Shown here: positions 51,860 to 59,731 of the stretch, piece by piece | Position numbering within the stretch: position 1 is the stretch's first letter | Layout: each line of letters begins with the position of its first letter | Origin: Xenorhabdus sp. IM139775 | GTDB taxonomy: Bacteria > Pseudomonadota > Gammaproteobacteria > Enterobacterales > Enterobacteriaceae | Assembly (NCBI RefSeq): GCF_028598745.1 | Contig: NZ_JAQRFK010000002.1 | Coordinates: forward strand, 1 to 64,000 | Direction: 5' to 3' | DNA: 64,000 nt | Notes under the pieces: model-generated | What the model was told of the DNA's origin: nothing | Database searches by the model: none | Seen by the model: only the letters and a program-made list of their open reading frames with translations | Program-made: the position numbers and the translations under genes

Positions 51860-53002
51860 GTGAAAGTCTATTTAGTTGGCGGCGCAGTTCGTGATCAATT
51901 ATTGGGTCTGCCCGTCACCGAACGGGATTGGGTTATCGTTGGCAGCACCCCAGCGGAGTTACTGTCTCAGGGATATCAACAGGTTGGCAAGGATTTCCCT
52001 GTTTTCCTGCATCCCAAGACCCATGAAGAGTATGCGCTGGCCCGCACCGAAAGAAAATCCGGTCAGGGATATACCGGTTTTACCTGCTATGCCGCGCCTG
52101 ATGTGACGCTGGAAGACGATCTGCTGCGCCGTGATTTAACGATTAACGCTATTGCACAAACGCCTGACGGTGAATTCATCGACCCTTATCAGGGTGCCAA
52201 TGATCTCAACAATCGCCTGTTGCGCCATGTCTCCCCTGCATTTGCCGAAGATCCCTTGCGAGTGCTGCGCTTGGCGCGTTTTGCTGCTCGCTTTGCCCAT
52301 TTAGGCTTTTTCATTGCACCAGAGACACAAACACTCATCGCAGAAATGGTCGCAAGTGGTGAGTTGTCCTCATTGACCCCTGAGCGCGTTTGGCGGGAAA
52401 CTGAAAAGGCACTCGCCTCACCATCACCCCAAGTCTACTTTCAGGTTCTGCGTGACTGCGGGGCATTGGCGGTACTCTTTCCTGAAATTGATAATCTGTT
52501 TGAACATGACGCCGGGCTTCATGCACTGCACGTTTTGCAAATATCGACCCAATTGAGTGAAGAAACCGACATTCGTTTCGCCTCACTATGTTGCCATGTC
52601 GAAATGATCGCGCTGAAACAGATGTGTGAACGGCTGCGCATTCCCAATTCGGCACGCGACTTAGCCGCGATGGTGACGCAATACCACAACTGGGTACATA
52701 CCGCCGAACAATTGTCGCCAGAAGCCCTGTTGGCCTTGTTTAATGCCGTAGATGTCTGGCGCAGGCCACAACGCATCGAACAATTGATTATCTGTAGTGA
52801 AGCAGACCACCGTGGATACGCCGGAGAGGAAACGTCATCCTACCCACAAGCGGATTATTTACGTGAAGTGTTTGTGGTTGCCCGCCAAGTCAGCGTGCAA
52901 GCAGTGATTGCCCGTGGATTTCAGGGCGCGGAAATTCGTACAGAATTGGAACGCCAACGGCACATTGCCATCGCAGGCTGGCAACAACAATCGATTGATT
53001 AA
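51860..53002 (+). CDS. cca: CCA-adding tRNA nucleotidyltransferase with eroded HD domain
   Basis: Adds or repairs the 3' CCA of tRNA. It starts with GTG at 51860 after GAAGGGAAGG. The catalytic head is intact: [36 protein letters not shown]-type [13 protein letters not shown] and [11 protein letters not shown]. The 380 aa are about 30 shorter than E. coli Cca. The difference is in the C-terminal HD phosphohydrolase: where E. coli has FATLCHDLGKG and a downstream HGH segment, this protein reads [16 protein letters not shown], so the HD dyad and about 22 residues are missing. Confidence 0.95.
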   Translation: MKVYLVGGAVRDQLLGLPVTERDWVIVGSTPAELLSQGYQQVGKDFPVFLHPKTHEEYALARTERKSGQGYTGFTCYAAPDVTLEDDLLRRDLTINAIAQTPDGEFIDPYQGANDLNNRLLRHVSPAFAEDPLRVLRLARFAARFAHLGFFIAPETQTLIAEMVASGELSSLTPERVWRETEKALASPSPQVYFQVLRDCGALAVLFPEIDNLFEHDAGLHALHVLQISTQLSEETDIRFASLCCHVEMIALKQMCERLRIPNSARDLAAMVTQYHNWVHTAEQLSPEALLALFNAVDVWRRPQRIEQLIICSEADHRGYAGEETSSYPQADYLREVFVVARQVSVQAVIARGFQGAEIRTELERQRHIAIAGWQQQSID

Positions 53003-53018
53003 CTTTATCAATCGATTT

Positions 53019-53056
53019 AGCGTCCCAAATGATTAATCAAATCGGGACGCTTTTTT
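53019..53056 (+). terminator. Rho-independent terminator after cca
   Basis: AGCGTCCC and GGGACGCT flank a 17-nt AT-rich loop and run into six T residues, 17 bp past the cca stop. It lies between convergent cca and folB; uppP, found here in E. coli, is absent. Confidence 0.85.
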
Positions 53057-53083
53057 CACGCCGCCAGCCGATGATGCAGTCAA

Positions 53084-53437
53084 TTAGCCTGCACTCCGCT
53101 CAATCACTACGCCGACGCTTTTTGCCTGTGCGACCGCACCGGGTTTCCTGACTTTCACCCTGACCCAAGGTGAATGAAATTGGTTCAGCAAGATACCGGC
53201 CACTTCTTCTGCCACCCGTTCGACCAGAGCAAAACATTGGCTCGACAGATGATGAATGATCGCGTCACTCACCTTGGCATAATCCAGACAGTGCTCAACA
53301 TTATCGCTGGAGGAAGCCAGTTTGTTGTCCCATCCCATTTCGATATCGAGCACTAATTTTTGCTTAATTGTCTGTTCCCAGTCATAAACACCAATAGTGG
53401 TAATCACCGTTAATTCTTCAATAAATACGATATCCAT
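53084..53437 (-). CDS. folB: Dihydroneopterin aldolase
   Basis: Cleaves dihydroneopterin to 6-hydroxymethyl-dihydropterin in folate synthesis. The start at [21 protein letters not shown] (53437) matches E. coli; the longer frame to 53503 overlaps the plsY promoter and is unlikely. The 117 aa keep the catalytic Glu in the IGVYDWE loop, and [11 protein letters not shown], and the terminal KPGAV. It is divergent from plsY with a 109-bp gap. Confidence 0.96.
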   Translation of the reverse strand: MDIVFIEELTVITTIGVYDWEQTIKQKLVLDIEMGWDNKLASSSDNVEHCLDYAKVSDAIIHHLSSQCFALVERVAEEVAGILLNQFHSPWVRVKVRKPGAVAQAKSVGVVIERSAG

Positions 53438-53546
53438 CACGACCTTTTCCCCGTTTTTCCGTTCGCCAGATACCACTTCCGACGAAATGTGCGTATTATC
53501 CATTGTTAGACTTAAGAAAACGACCCTTATTCATTGGAGATATCTT

Positions 53547-54206
53547 ATGAGTGCAATCGCGCTTGGCATGATCATCTTCGCGTATTTATGTGGCTCTCTA
53601 TCCAGCGCGATATTGATCTGCCGTTTGGCAGGACTTCCCGATCCCCGCCAGCATGGTTCCGGCAACCCAGGGGCAACGAATGTACTGCGCATCGGCGGTA
53701 AGTGGGCTGCATTGGCCGTACTGGTTTGTGATGTTTTAAAAGGGATGATACCGGTTTGGCTGGCATACAAACTCAACATCTCCCCATTTTATTTAGGCAT
53801 TATCGCCATCACTGCCTGTCTGGGGCATATTTACCCCATCTTCTTCCATTTCAAGGGAGGAAAGGGCGTTGCAACTGCTTTCGGTGCCATTGCCGCCATC
53901 GGTTGGGATCTGATGGGGTTAATCGCCGGTACATGGTTGCTCACGGTACTGTTAAGCGGCTACTCTTCATTGGGTGCCATCATCAGTGCATTAATCGCTC
54001 CTTTCTATGTCTGGTGGTTCAAACCTGAATTCACGTTTCCCGTCGCAATGCTGTCATGCTTGGTGCTTGTACGTCATCACGATAATATTCAACGCCTGTG
54101 GCGAGGGCAGGAAAGCCGCATCTGGCAGAAACTGAAAAAGAAACAGGAAATGACAGATAAAGAGAAAATTCAAGAAACTAAAGAGCAAGGGCAACAAGAC
54201 GACTGA
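53547..54206 (+). CDS. plsY: Glycerol-3-phosphate acyltransferase PlsY
   Basis: Inner-membrane enzyme that acylates glycerol-3-phosphate from acyl-phosphate. I start at [16 protein letters not shown] (53547, after GGAGATATCTT). The 219 aa have the three conserved cytoplasmic motifs: [24 protein letters not shown] and the third in [13 protein letters not shown], plus at least five membrane helices and a charged C-terminal tail. It is convergent with the next operon. Confidence 0.97.
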   Translation: MSAIALGMIIFAYLCGSLSSAILICRLAGLPDPRQHGSGNPGATNVLRIGGKWAALAVLVCDVLKGMIPVWLAYKLNISPFYLGIIAITACLGHIYPIFFHFKGGKGVATAFGAIAAIGWDLMGLIAGTWLLTVLLSGYSSLGAIISALIAPFYVWWFKPEFTFPVAMLSCLVLVRHHDNIQRLWRGQESRIWQKLKKKQEMTDKEKIQETKEQGQQDD

Positions 54207-54263
54207 AGCGGATAGCCGCCAATAAAAAGGTCAGCTTTATGTAGAAACAACATTGTCTGGCCT

Positions 54264-54315
54264 ATCTCCGGGGCTTACTCAGCCATATTGCTCCGCTGTT
54301 AAGCCGCCGGGAGAT
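54264..54315. terminator. imperfect inverted repeat between plsY and the ketoacyl-synthase operon
   Basis: ATCTCCGGGGCTTA (54264-54277) pairs with TAAGCCGCCGGGAGAT (54300-54315) with two unpaired bases, between convergent genes. It probably ends one or both transcripts. Confidence 0.45.
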
Positions 54316-55598
54316 TACCTGTTTGCAGATTTCCGGATAATCCGGCGCCGTTTATTAAACAGATCCGGCGATATCATCTGCGCTACGCACTGCCACTCAA
54401 TTTTATCAACATCAACGCCTTGTTTGGCGAAATAGTCGGTCAGCGCTGACTGGCACTGCTTGAGGATCGCTATATCGCAATCGCCTTCCAGATGCAGTAA
54501 TAAATCCGTTTGTGTCAGCCGATAATCACTCGTGAGCGGCAAGGTATTGGCAATAATCCGCGAACAGGGATCAGCAAAAATACCCACATTGCCCCCGTCA
54601 TGCGCCGGCAAAATCAACTGATCATCACTGCGCCCTTCAATGCGCTCTATCGCCAGTGCCGGGTTGCCGCAAGCGCACGGCTTTTTCTTCACCACCAAAA
54701 TATCATCAAGCTGATAACGCACAATCGGCTGAGTTTCCCGCGTAAAATCGGTAATAATCGGGTTAAAGCGCGATTCATCAATCCAGTTTGGCTCAATATG
54801 CAGAAACTCTTCATTCAGATGCAGCGTCCCATGCGGACAGGTACACGCCAGAAAACCCTCCGTTGCCTGATAAATTTCGCCCACTTGCCGAAATACGCTC
54901 TGCAACAGTTGGCGATCTTGCGGCTCCAGCACTTCTGCCACCGAGATCACTTTCACCGGTGACACGGCGGCTTCACCTTGTTTGATCTTCAAGGCCAGCG
55001 CCCGCAATACTTGAGCCGGTGCCACAATAATCGTGGGTTGATATTCTGCCAACGCCTGCACTTGCTGATTAAAGTCAGCGAACAGATCAAAAAAACGGAA
55101 AGCGATCCAACGGTTCTGCACGCTATCGTAGAGGTTATTGCCCGCCCGCAAAAACAGCGCAACCCGCTCACCGTGCAATAAGCCCTTTGGCAGCATTTTG
55201 GCGAGCATGATCCCTGCCCAAATGCTCCGCTCTTTCGGGCTGATAACGAAGATGCCGCGCTGCCCTGATGTACCCGATGACATACCAACGCTGAATTTGC
55301 CGACCGTGGGCTTGAAATCCCGTGACTGTTCGCTCAACCGTGCACAAGCCAAAAGATCATCACGCTTAAGACCTGCGGTGTTCATCTGGTCGAAATTTTC
55401 CATCATGATGGCTTTATTCATCAACGGATATTCCGCCAACGGTAAATCACGATATGCGGAAAAGTAAGGGCTTTTCGCCAGAACCTGATGCTTAAATTGG
55501 GTTAATTCCCTTAATTGGTGTTGTTCAAGCTGCCGACGGTTGGAAAATCGCCACTGTTTTTTGGCTTTCCAGTAGTACCAAAATATTTTGAATATCAT
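54315..55598 (-). CDS. PaaK/F390-synthetase-like adenylate-forming enzyme
   Basis: Acyl-adenylating enzyme of 427 aa related to phenylacetate-CoA ligase and coenzyme F390 synthetase. Visible motifs are the Ser/Thr/Gly loop GMSSGTSGQRGIF at about 108-120, the adenine-binding YQATEGFLAC at about 238-248 and the RYQLDDILVV hinge region near 300. Likely action: activates a carboxylic acid as acyl-AMP for transfer to CoA, a carrier or another acceptor. It is the last of four genes on the minus strand (4-bp overlap with the metallohydrolase). Substrate unknown. Confidence 0.85.
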   Translation of the reverse strand: MIFKIFWYYWKAKKQWRFSNRRQLEQHQLRELTQFKHQVLAKSPYFSAYRDLPLAEYPLMNKAIMMENFDQMNTAGLKRDDLLACARLSEQSRDFKPTVGKFSVGMSSGTSGQRGIFVISPKERSIWAGIMLAKMLPKGLLHGERVALFLRAGNNLYDSVQNRWIAFRFFDLFADFNQQVQALAEYQPTIIVAPAQVLRALALKIKQGEAAVSPVKVISVAEVLEPQDRQLLQSVFRQVGEIYQATEGFLACTCPHGTLHLNEEFLHIEPNWIDESRFNPIITDFTRETQPIVRYQLDDILVVKKKPCACGNPALAIERIEGRSDDQLILPAHDGGNVGIFADPCSRIIANTLPLTSDYRLTQTDLLLHLEGDCDIAILKQCQSALTDYFAKQGVDVDKIEWQCVAQMISPDLFNKRRRIIRKSANR

Positions 55599-56401
55599 TG
55601 CAAATCTCCCTCATGGCATAACTGGATAGGGATCTGCTTTTGGTCAATTTGGTGCAGCTTATGCAAGGTGTCGTAATAGGCACGGCTGTCATCCATAATG
55701 ATATTCGCCAACATTGCAGGCCCACGCAGTTCACGGTAGTTTGTTGGTGACCAAGCGGCATCTCCCGCCAACAATACCCATCCCTGCTGCGTCAATACAC
55801 ACAGGCCAAGGTGCCCTGCCGCATGACCCGGCAGCGGAACGATCAATAGCTGTTTCCGGCTGCCGGGCACAGCATAACCTTCCCCCAAGACGGCTAATTC
55901 CTCTGGTAATGGGCTGGTTTCAAACCCTTCATAAAAATGAACCCGGGATTCGAAATCTTCCGGGATCAGCCCCCGCACAAAGGCTTTTTTCAACGCAGCG
56001 ATACCACGCAAGTGTCGGGTTTGCTGCCAACCTTCCCCCGAACAGATAAATTTGGCCTGCGGAAAATCCCGCAATCCAGCAATATGATCGCCATGAAAGT
56101 GAGAAATGATGATGCCCTCAATATCACGCGCCTGAATGCCTTCCGCTTTTAGCTGCATCACCAATGAATCTTTCGTGTCAAAGTAGACCGGCGTGACCTT
56201 GCGATATAACCGGATGATCCCACTGCGGGTATGATCGTAAAAATGGCTGGCATATCCGGTATCCAGTAGCCAGCGCTTATCATTACACTCCAGCAACCAC
56301 GCACGGGCGGGAAATTTACACACGCGAAAGCTGGCACCTTTCAGTGCCATACAACCGGGATGAGTGCAGTATCCCGCCTCAAAAACACGCATCTTAACCA
56401 T
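55595..56401 (-). CDS. Metallo-beta-lactamase-fold hydrolase
   Basis: Hydrolase of 268 aa with the binuclear zinc signature SHFHGDHIAGL (HxHxDH), the following His in LPGHAAGHLGL and Asp in LLAGDAAW. The layout resembles N-acyl-homoserine lactonases and other acyl or lactone hydrolases of the family, though the true substrate cannot be told. It overlaps the reductase gene by 8 bp upstream and the adenylating enzyme gene by 4 bp downstream. A thioesterase- or lactonase-like step on the pathway intermediate is a reasonable guess. Confidence 0.88.
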   Translation of the reverse strand: MVKMRVFEAGYCTHPGCMALKGASFRVCKFPARAWLLECNDKRWLLDTGYASHFYDHTRSGIIRLYRKVTPVYFDTKDSLVMQLKAEGIQARDIEGIIISHFHGDHIAGLRDFPQAKFICSGEGWQQTRHLRGIAALKKAFVRGLIPEDFESRVHFYEGFETSPLPEELAVLGEGYAVPGSRKQLLIVPLPGHAAGHLGLCVLTQQGWVLLAGDAAWSPTNYRELRGPAMLANIIMDDSRAYYDTLHKLHQIDQKQIPIQLCHEGDLQ

Positions 56402-57413
56402 GTGAACCCGTCTGTTGATCTGTCTGTTTCAGCCAACTGGCCGTCAAATGAATGCCTTCTTCCATGCTATAAATCGGCGAATATCCCAGTTCTTCCCGCG
56501 CCTTTGAGTTATCCAGCGTCATGGAGTAATAAGACGCCCCGATAGTGTAACGCGTCAGCAACGGCTCTTTTCGGGTGAACCGGGCAATGCCTTCCAGTAT
56601 TGCCGCAACGCCATACAGCAGTGGATAAGGCAATGATTTGATCCGGTAATCAAACTGCATTTCGTCAAATAACTGCCCCAAGATTTTCGCCAATGGCTGT
56701 GGCTGTTGATTAGTGATGTTATATATCGCGCCGCTTTGCAATCCCTCGCACTGAGTCGCCAATGACATCGCGTGGACGACATTCATGACGTAAGTGATAT
56801 CCAAGACATTTCTTCCCCCCGCCGGCAAGGCCATCACGCCCTTGCTGGCTTTAACCTGAGACAGCAGGCGCGGCAACAGCACTCTGTCATGCGGGCCAAA
56901 TAACCCACGGGGACGCAGGATAATGTAAGTGGTGTCAGGATAGCGGTGAATCAGTTGGCTTATGCACGCTTCGGCCAAGAACTTAGTTCGGGCGTAATCA
57001 TTGGCAAAATGCTGGCTGCGCTGATCTTCGGTAATCTGTTGTTGATGTGAAAAATTAAAATAGACCGCTGGGGTAGAAATATGGACAAATCGCCGGATAC
57101 TCCCGATGCCTGCCGCCTGTGCCAACCTCGAGGTCGCCGTCAGATTGATGCGCTCAAACTCATCAGGATCACCCCAAGGGGAAGATTTGGCGGCACAATG
57201 CCAGACGGCATCACAATCTGACATCAGTTCGACGGCTTCCTCCACGGTTAGCGTCGCCAGTTCCGCGCGGCGAAACTCCGCGCCCATCTGAGCCAGTAAC
57301 GCGCCCGCCTGAGGGTCACGCCCGGTTGCCACCACTTCCTCACCCTGCGATAACAGGTAATCAACGGCATTACGACCTAAGCCACTAGTTGCGCCGGTTA
57401 CAAGAATTTTCAT
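56394..57413 (-). CDS. NAD(P)-dependent extended SDR (epimerase/3-beta-HSD family)
   Basis: Oxidoreductase of 339 aa. The N-terminal Rossmann motif GATSGLGRNAV at residues 7-17 and the catalytic Y-ARTK in FANDYARTKFLAEA identify an extended short-chain dehydrogenase. The combination of substrate-side features (RPRGLFGPHDRVLLPR, GGRNVLDITYVMNVVHAM) is that of the 3-beta-hydroxysteroid dehydrogenase/OleD-type branch. It overlaps the ketosynthase gene by 4 bp and probably reduces its beta-keto product. Confidence 0.9.
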   Translation of the reverse strand: MKILVTGATSGLGRNAVDYLLSQGEEVVATGRDPQAGALLAQMGAEFRRAELATLTVEEAVELMSDCDAVWHCAAKSSPWGDPDEFERINLTATSRLAQAAGIGSIRRFVHISTPAVYFNFSHQQQITEDQRSQHFANDYARTKFLAEACISQLIHRYPDTTYIILRPRGLFGPHDRVLLPRLLSQVKASKGVMALPAGGRNVLDITYVMNVVHAMSLATQCEGLQSGAIYNITNQQPQPLAKILGQLFDEMQFDYRIKSLPYPLLYGVAAILEGIARFTRKEPLLTRYTIGASYYSMTLDNSKAREELGYSPIYSMEEGIHLTASWLKQTDQQTGSHG

Positions 57414-58408
57414 GGCCTTAAAATCATCTCACTTAATGAAAGACCCGCCGCCGTGCCAAGTAACATCACATAATCACGACCGTAATAGCGATCGGTCATC
57501 ATGGCTTCATGCAGCGCACTTGGAATGGATGCCGAAACCTGATTACCGCGGTAACGATAGATATTCACAAAGTTTTCATCCCTGATATTCAATCGCTTGA
57601 TAATATGTTTCAGCCCCAAATGGCTCGCCTGATGCGGTACGACAGTATCAATATCAGACATGTTGAGATTGGCACTCGTCAGTACACGCTCGGTAAAACC
57701 TTCAATCAATGAGGCTGTCAGTTTAAACAGGGGCTTACCCTGCATCTGGAACAGGAAATCACTCTCTTCCATGCTAGTACGCAGATTCTTGCGGGTTCCG
57801 CCAGCCCGAATTTCACATAATTCAAGGCCTTCCGGATACGTTTCATGTTTGTAGGTCACAATCCCACTTTGCCCATCCCCTCTTTCGACGATCACACAAG
57901 CCGCGCCATCACCAAAAATCAGCGAAGATTCTTGATGTGACCAGTCAATGCCACGAGAGGCCATCTCTGCGGAGACAATCGCAATACGCCGATACTGTCT
58001 GGTCGCCAACAATCCACCGGCAACACTCAACGCAGAGATAAAACTGACGCAGCTTGCATTAATATCAAAACAGGCGATCCCGGCTTTTAACCGGCTCTCT
58101 TTTAAAATATGCGCGGCAGAATAAGGTAAGGCTTGGATCGGGATTGCAGAAGCCGAAATCAGCAAGTCAATTGAATCCGGCGAAATTTGATGCGTTTTTA
58201 ACGTATCATGCAAAGCCTCTGCGGCCAATTTCGCTTGAGACGATTTATAATCCGAATGATAGCGATATTTTATTCCAGAATGTTTTTCTACAAAGCCACG
58301 CGGTTTATTTAACTTCAAATCTAAATCGGATGAATACACTTTGTTTTCTGGTAAAGCAATACCAGATGCAATGATCTTTAATGGGATCAATTCATGTGAG
58401 TTTTTCAT
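57410..58408 (-). CDS. Ketoacyl-ACP synthase III-like condensing enzyme
   Basis: Condensing enzyme of the thiolase superfamily, 332 aa. The Cys-His-Asn triad is present: Cys120 in DINASCVSFISAL, His259 in VPHQASHLGLKH and Asn289 in YRGNQVSASIPSAL. It differs from housekeeping FabH, which has GNTSAASIP, and resembles standalone FabH-like/OleA-type enzymes. It is the first gene of a tightly overlapped four-gene operon. It probably joins two acyl units or extends an acyl starter; the product is unknown. Confidence 0.9.
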   Translation of the reverse strand: MKNSHELIPLKIIASGIALPENKVYSSDLDLKLNKPRGFVEKHSGIKYRYHSDYKSSQAKLAAEALHDTLKTHQISPDSIDLLISASAIPIQALPYSAAHILKESRLKAGIACFDINASCVSFISALSVAGGLLATRQYRRIAIVSAEMASRGIDWSHQESSLIFGDGAACVIVERGDGQSGIVTYKHETYPEGLELCEIRAGGTRKNLRTSMEESDFLFQMQGKPLFKLTASLIEGFTERVLTSANLNMSDIDTVVPHQASHLGLKHIIKRLNIRDENFVNIYRYRGNQVSASIPSALHEAMMTDRYYGRDYVMLLGTAAGLSLSEMILRP

Positions 58409-58777
58409 TTTTTTATCACTTCCAAGTGTTAATTTTTTGTTTGATTTTATTGTCAGAATATGAAGTGGATTCTGAGTAAGGATGAGAATAAATGAATATT
58501 TATCAGATAGTCAGTTAAACAGGAAGTCTATATTTATGATACATCATATTACTAAATTGAAATATTCAATCCAGATATATGAAAAATAATAAGTTTTCTC
58601 AGGTCATCATTTCAATATCATAAAATTTTTTTAATATGGCAAACATGTCATGAGATTTAATCATGGCGTTTGTTATTTCTATGTAAAACAAAGGTCAATA
58701 TTAATTGACAAATAAATCAGCTCAATTTAATTAATATAAATAGTCATTTTGAGTTTTTATTTCATTAGTGAATTATA

Positions 58778-58891
58778 TCAATTCTTTTTCTGGCGATTAG
58801 GGCACGTTGGGATAGCCTGTAAAATGAGCTGGCACAAGATAGCGACAACAACCGCCGTTAATACTCCCGCCATAAGGTCGATAAACAGCAT
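58778..58891 (-). CDS. possible small hydrophobic peptide (37 aa)
   Basis: The frame encodes MLFIDLMAGVLTAVVVAILC and a short polar, basic end (PNRQKKN). Size and shape, a single membrane helix with a charged tail, resemble type I toxin peptides of the Ldr/Fst kind, and the patch is richer in GC than its surroundings. No clear ribosome-binding site precedes the ATG. I do not recognise a specific family; it may be chance. Confidence 0.25.
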   Translation of the reverse strand: MLFIDLMAGVLTAVVVAILCQLILQAIPTCPNRQKKN

Positions 58892-58901
58892 GTTACAACA
58901 T

Positions 58902-58927
58902 GATTGTGCAATGACGATTGCACAATC
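58902..58927. repeat. perfect 11-bp stem-loop
   Basis: GATTGTGCAAT-GACG-ATTGCACAATC. It lies 10 bp upstream of the small hydrophobic minus-strand ORF. There is no U-tract, so it is more likely a leader structure or operator than a terminator. Confidence 0.6.
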
Positions 58928-59057
58928 AACCTTCGGATTATGATTGATTATTTGTGAGATACATCACAATTTCATAAATACAACTCTATATATCTATGTT
59001 CAACACAATAAAAATAAAAGATATTGATAATCATTTCTAAAAATTTTTGAGGATACG

Positions 59058-59272
59058 ATGAAATTACTCGTATTACATGTGACTCAATTCTCTGTTTTTT
59101 TCGTGCTATTTGCATTAGTAAATTATTTTTTATTTTAGGCAGAAATAAAAAGAAATCAATAAAATTCTCACTCATCATTTTGACAATATATCTATTGACT
59201 GAAATATTTTCATTTTATTTTCTGATAGCTTTTTATTATATAAGTGTCCTGTTTATGGGTGTTACTGGGTAA
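59058..59272 (+). pseudogene. small membrane protein gene broken by a one-base loss in a T-run
   Basis: ATG at 59058 follows GAGGATACG. The frame encodes MKLLVLHVTQFSVFFVLFAL and stops at TAG 59136 after 26 codons. Shifting at the six-T run (59126-59131) restores a frame reading FILGRNKKKSIKFSL... to TAA at 59270, which parallels the intact downstream neighbour (FILDRSLKKTIILPL...) over its whole length. So this is a frameshifted tandem paralogue, or a length-variable one if the T-run slips. Confidence 0.65.
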
Positions 59273-59298
59273 TTGTGTTGAATAAACCTTAAGGGCAA

Positions 59299-59508
59299 AT
59301 GATGATTTTTATTTTGCTACGGGCGGTTCAATTTGTCTTTTTATATTTAATATTTGCGATAATAAGTTACTTTTTTATATTGGATAGAAGCCTGAAGAAG
59401 ACAATAATACTGCCTCTCTTTTTACCTTTTATATTTATAATAACACAAATATTTTATTTTATTTTGGCAAGCATACCATTCTATATTTATGAAGTTATTT
59501 TTACCTAA
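59299..59508 (+). CDS. small hydrophobic membrane protein, intact tandem paralogue
   Basis: Sixty-nine residues from ATG 59299 (or 59302), with AAGGGCAA just upstream. It has two predicted membrane helices (VQFVFLYLIFAIISYFFIL and FLPFIFIITQIFYFILASI) separated by the basic DRSLKK. I do not recognise the family. Its similarity to the broken ORF 27 bp upstream supports that both are or were real genes. Confidence 0.5.
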   Translation: MMIFILLRAVQFVFLYLIFAIISYFFILDRSLKKTIILPLFLPFIFIITQIFYFILASIPFYIYEVIFT

Positions 59509-59677
59509 GTTCGCGGTTTTTTATATCTATTCTTGGTGTTTATTAAATACAAAGAGAGTAATTATAACCCAATATAAAAATATCAAAAATGAGATATTTC
59601 GCCCTATCCTGTATACAGGAAGAGTGTTTTACTTATTAGTTAAATCCAGCATTATCAGTAAATTGTAATCACAACCT

Positions 59678-59700
59678 AAAATCGGTCATTAAATGACCGA
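59678..59700 (-). terminator. Terminator after the restriction endonuclease gene
   Basis: TCGGTCAT-TTA-ATGACCGA on the minus strand followed by TTTTAGG, about 30 nt past the endonuclease stop. Confidence 0.7.
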
Positions 59701-59731
59701 CCATGACATAATTAACATTTAAATATGAATT

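Larger units (their letters stand above)
58409..59057. other. AT-rich intergenic region upstream of the ketoacyl-synthase operon
   Basis: About 650 bp with no strong gene. It includes the operon promoter region near 58409-58560, a GC-richer patch at about 58770-58930 with a short hydrophobic minus-strand ORF (58778-58891) and an 11-bp stem-loop (58902-58927). Confidence 0.6.

Noticed and set aside
58749-58943. 64-aa plus-strand frame in the AT-rich gap
   Set aside because: Runs through the 11-bp stem-loop, lacks a ribosome-binding site and shows no family features; the opposite-strand peptide is slightly more plausible.
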